From contig DOEZ01000025.1 in the NCBI GenBank assembly GCA_003532715.1, forward strand, positions 1 to 5,865: a stretch of 5,865 nt of DNA, in the 5' to 3' direction. Under the pieces are notes generated by a model, which ran no database searches, was not told where the DNA came from, and saw nothing but the letters and a program-made list of their open reading frames with translations. The DNA comes from Planctomycetaceae bacterium. Its GTDB lineage: Bacteria; Planctomycetota; Planctomycetia; Pirellulales; Thermoguttaceae. A program made the translations under genes and the position numbers. The first letter of the stretch is position 1. Each line of letters starts with the position of its first letter. Below are positions 4,489 through 5,865 of this stretch, piece after piece.

Positions 4489-5850
4489 ATGAGTTCTTCG
4501 AGGGCATTCGGAAAAGGAGTTTCTTGGGCGGCGGCCATTGGAATCGTCGCTTTCTTCTTCGGATACCATGGTGTTGCCTCGGGATGGCTCGGCCACTGGA
4601 CGCTCGTCGTATTGGCCACGTTCTCGGTCGGCGTTTTTTTCCTATTTCTTGGCGATTCCAAGTGGATCGCGGCGGTCAACTATGAGATGTGCCTTCTGGC
4701 CATTTGGTTCGGCCATCTGAACGGAACCATGGCGTTGGGGGGTGCCAGCGACATCCAGTGGTTTTGTATCGGTTTCCTTTGGCCATGGGCATTTTTCGCG
4801 GTGGTCGGCGGGATCGCGATCTCGGTTTCTGCTCGGATGACCGAGTTCCCGAGTCGTCGTGCGAATTATGTTGCCGCGAGCGTCTTGCTTGCTGCCGCCG
4901 GTCTAGTAGCTTGCGGATTCGCGCTGCTTTGCTTCGGCGAGGAACAGCCGATCGCTAGGTTTCGGGCGGTGCGATTTTTTCTTCAATCGATCGCGTTTTC
5001 GCCTGACGGTGAGGTTCTTGCCACGGTCGGCGGCTTGGACAAGAATGTTCGACTTTGGGGTGCGGCCACTGGCCGCACGTTGGGCAAGTGCGAGAAGGAA
5101 CGTGCCAACAACGGCATGCAGAAAGCCGCCGTGCAATGTCATGGAGACCCGGCGGTCGTGATGGCATCATCGTATCTGTCCGATTTTTCCCGTTCGGACG
5201 ACACGATCGTTCTCCAAATCTGGGACTTGGCGGCCCAGAAACCCAAGCAACGGCTGCAATGGAACGACACCATCCAGCTTCATCGTGCCGTGTTCTCGCG
5301 CGACGGTCGTTGGTTTGTCTATTCCAATGAGCGTCTCCGGGCGTTTGACATCCCGACGGAACGGTTGGTCGTTGATCTGGACCGTCCTAACGAAGGCCGT
5401 ATCTGCTGTCTAGCCGTCTCTTCCACGCGAGATCGACTGGCCTACGCTACCTGCGAGGGAAGATTGGAGATATGGGACGTTGCCGGTGAGCAAGTGCTCG
5501 AACAGCTTCATGTTCCCGACCACGTGTCGTGCATGGATTTTTCGCCGGATGGGCGATTCTTGGTCTTCGGTACCGACAAGGGTGCAATCGAACAGGTTGA
5601 AATCGGCAGGGAGAAGCCCGTGCGGAAGCTCTCGTGTTTTGACAACCATGGCGTTGATGCGGTCCTATTCTCGCCAAACGGCGCTCTGTTGGCCTGCGCT
5701 GGCGGAGAGGAGGGCAAGACAAAGGTGATCGACACGGATCGGTGGACTGTGCTTGCCGTGTTGAGAACTTGGGGTGGCTGGCGCACCGTATGTCTCGCCT
5801 TCTCCTCGGACGGCTGCCGACTGGCCACGGGAGACGCTAACCCAAGTTGA
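4489..5850 (+). CDS. Membrane-anchored WD40 propeller protein, C-terminus cut short
   Basis: This 453-residue protein has two parts. Residues 1-150 hold about five hydrophobic helices (near 9-29, 37-56, 59-77, 88-113 and 127-149). Basic residues at the N-terminus and in the second and fourth loops suggest that end is cytoplasmic, placing the C-terminal part outside the membrane. From about 160 on, seven WD40-type blades follow, with motifs such as IAFSPDGEVLAT, LQIWDL, AVFSRDGRW, LEIWDV, MDFSPDGRFLVF and VLFSPNGALLA. The last blade stops after FSSDGCRLATGDANPS, before its closing strand and WD motif, so the gene is probably broken, or disturbed at the sequence end. The ATG at 4489 is preferred to an in-frame TTG three codons earlier; only a weak GTGGA lies upstream. 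The gene follows pgk by 68 bases with no clear terminator. The propeller probably binds proteins; the partner is unknown. Confidence 0.8.
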   Translation: MSSSRAFGKGVSWAAAIGIVAFFFGYHGVASGWLGHWTLVVLATFSVGVFFLFLGDSKWIAAVNYEMCLLAIWFGHLNGTMALGGASDIQWFCIGFLWPWAFFAVVGGIAISVSARMTEFPSRRANYVAASVLLAAAGLVACGFALLCFGEEQPIARFRAVRFFLQSIAFSPDGEVLATVGGLDKNVRLWGAATGRTLGKCEKERANNGMQKAAVQCHGDPAVVMASSYLSDFSRSDDTIVLQIWDLAAQKPKQRLQWNDTIQLHRAVFSRDGRWFVYSNERLRAFDIPTERLVVDLDRPNEGRICCLAVSSTRDRLAYATCEGRLEIWDVAGEQVLEQLHVPDHVSCMDFSPDGRFLVFGTDKGAIEQVEIGREKPVRKLSCFDNHGVDAVLFSPNGALLACAGGEEGKTKVIDTDRWTVLAVLRTWGGWRTVCLAFSSDGCRLATGDANPS

Positions 5851-5865
5851 TCAGCTACAGCGACA

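Overview
The window looks like a chromosomal fragment from a planctomycete, most likely of the Pirellulales type. This is inferred from a TPR protein, a membrane protein carrying a WD40 propeller, a divergent long phosphoglycerate kinase, long gaps between genes and many GC-rich palindromes. I recognise this style from that group, but no database search was possible.

Layout. Positions 1-304 hold no supportable gene and are packed with hairpin-forming palindromes, the last of which (278-306) covers the stop codon of the first gene. Two minus-strand genes follow in order of transcription: a six-repeat TPR protein (846-1598) and, 49 bases downstream, a conserved-looking hypothetical protein with a Y/W-rich block (305-796). 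They probably form a two-gene unit. Upstream of the TPR gene are a 14-bp tandem repeat (1650-1677) and a weak promoter candidate. Positions 1707-2012 (plus strand) read as a frameshifted relic of the N-terminal zinc ribbon of an IS1595-type transposase, pieced together across three frames.

Directly after the relic a TTGTGA-17-TATAAT promoter precedes a 67-codon gene (2046-2249) so closely that its mRNA should be leaderless. From 2250 to 3016 there is no confident gene. This stretch holds two short doubtful minus-strand reading frames, a strong G-quadruplex motif on the minus strand (2599-2646) and a 23-bp-arm inverted repeat (2881-2944).

The best-identified gene is a 467-residue phosphoglycerate kinase (3017-4420). 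It keeps most catalytic landmarks but has altered substrate and nucleotide loops and an N-terminal extension. After 68 bases comes a protein with about five membrane helices and a seven-bladed WD40 propeller (4489-5850). Its stop codon falls in the middle of the last blade, close to the window edge.

Apart from the TPR/hypothetical pair, nothing shows the genes working in one pathway. I see no CRISPR array, toxin-antitoxin pair, rRNA, tRNA or complete mobile element. The more unusual signals are the divergent PGK, the apparently leaderless small gene beside a transposase relic, the G-quadruplex and the palindromes.
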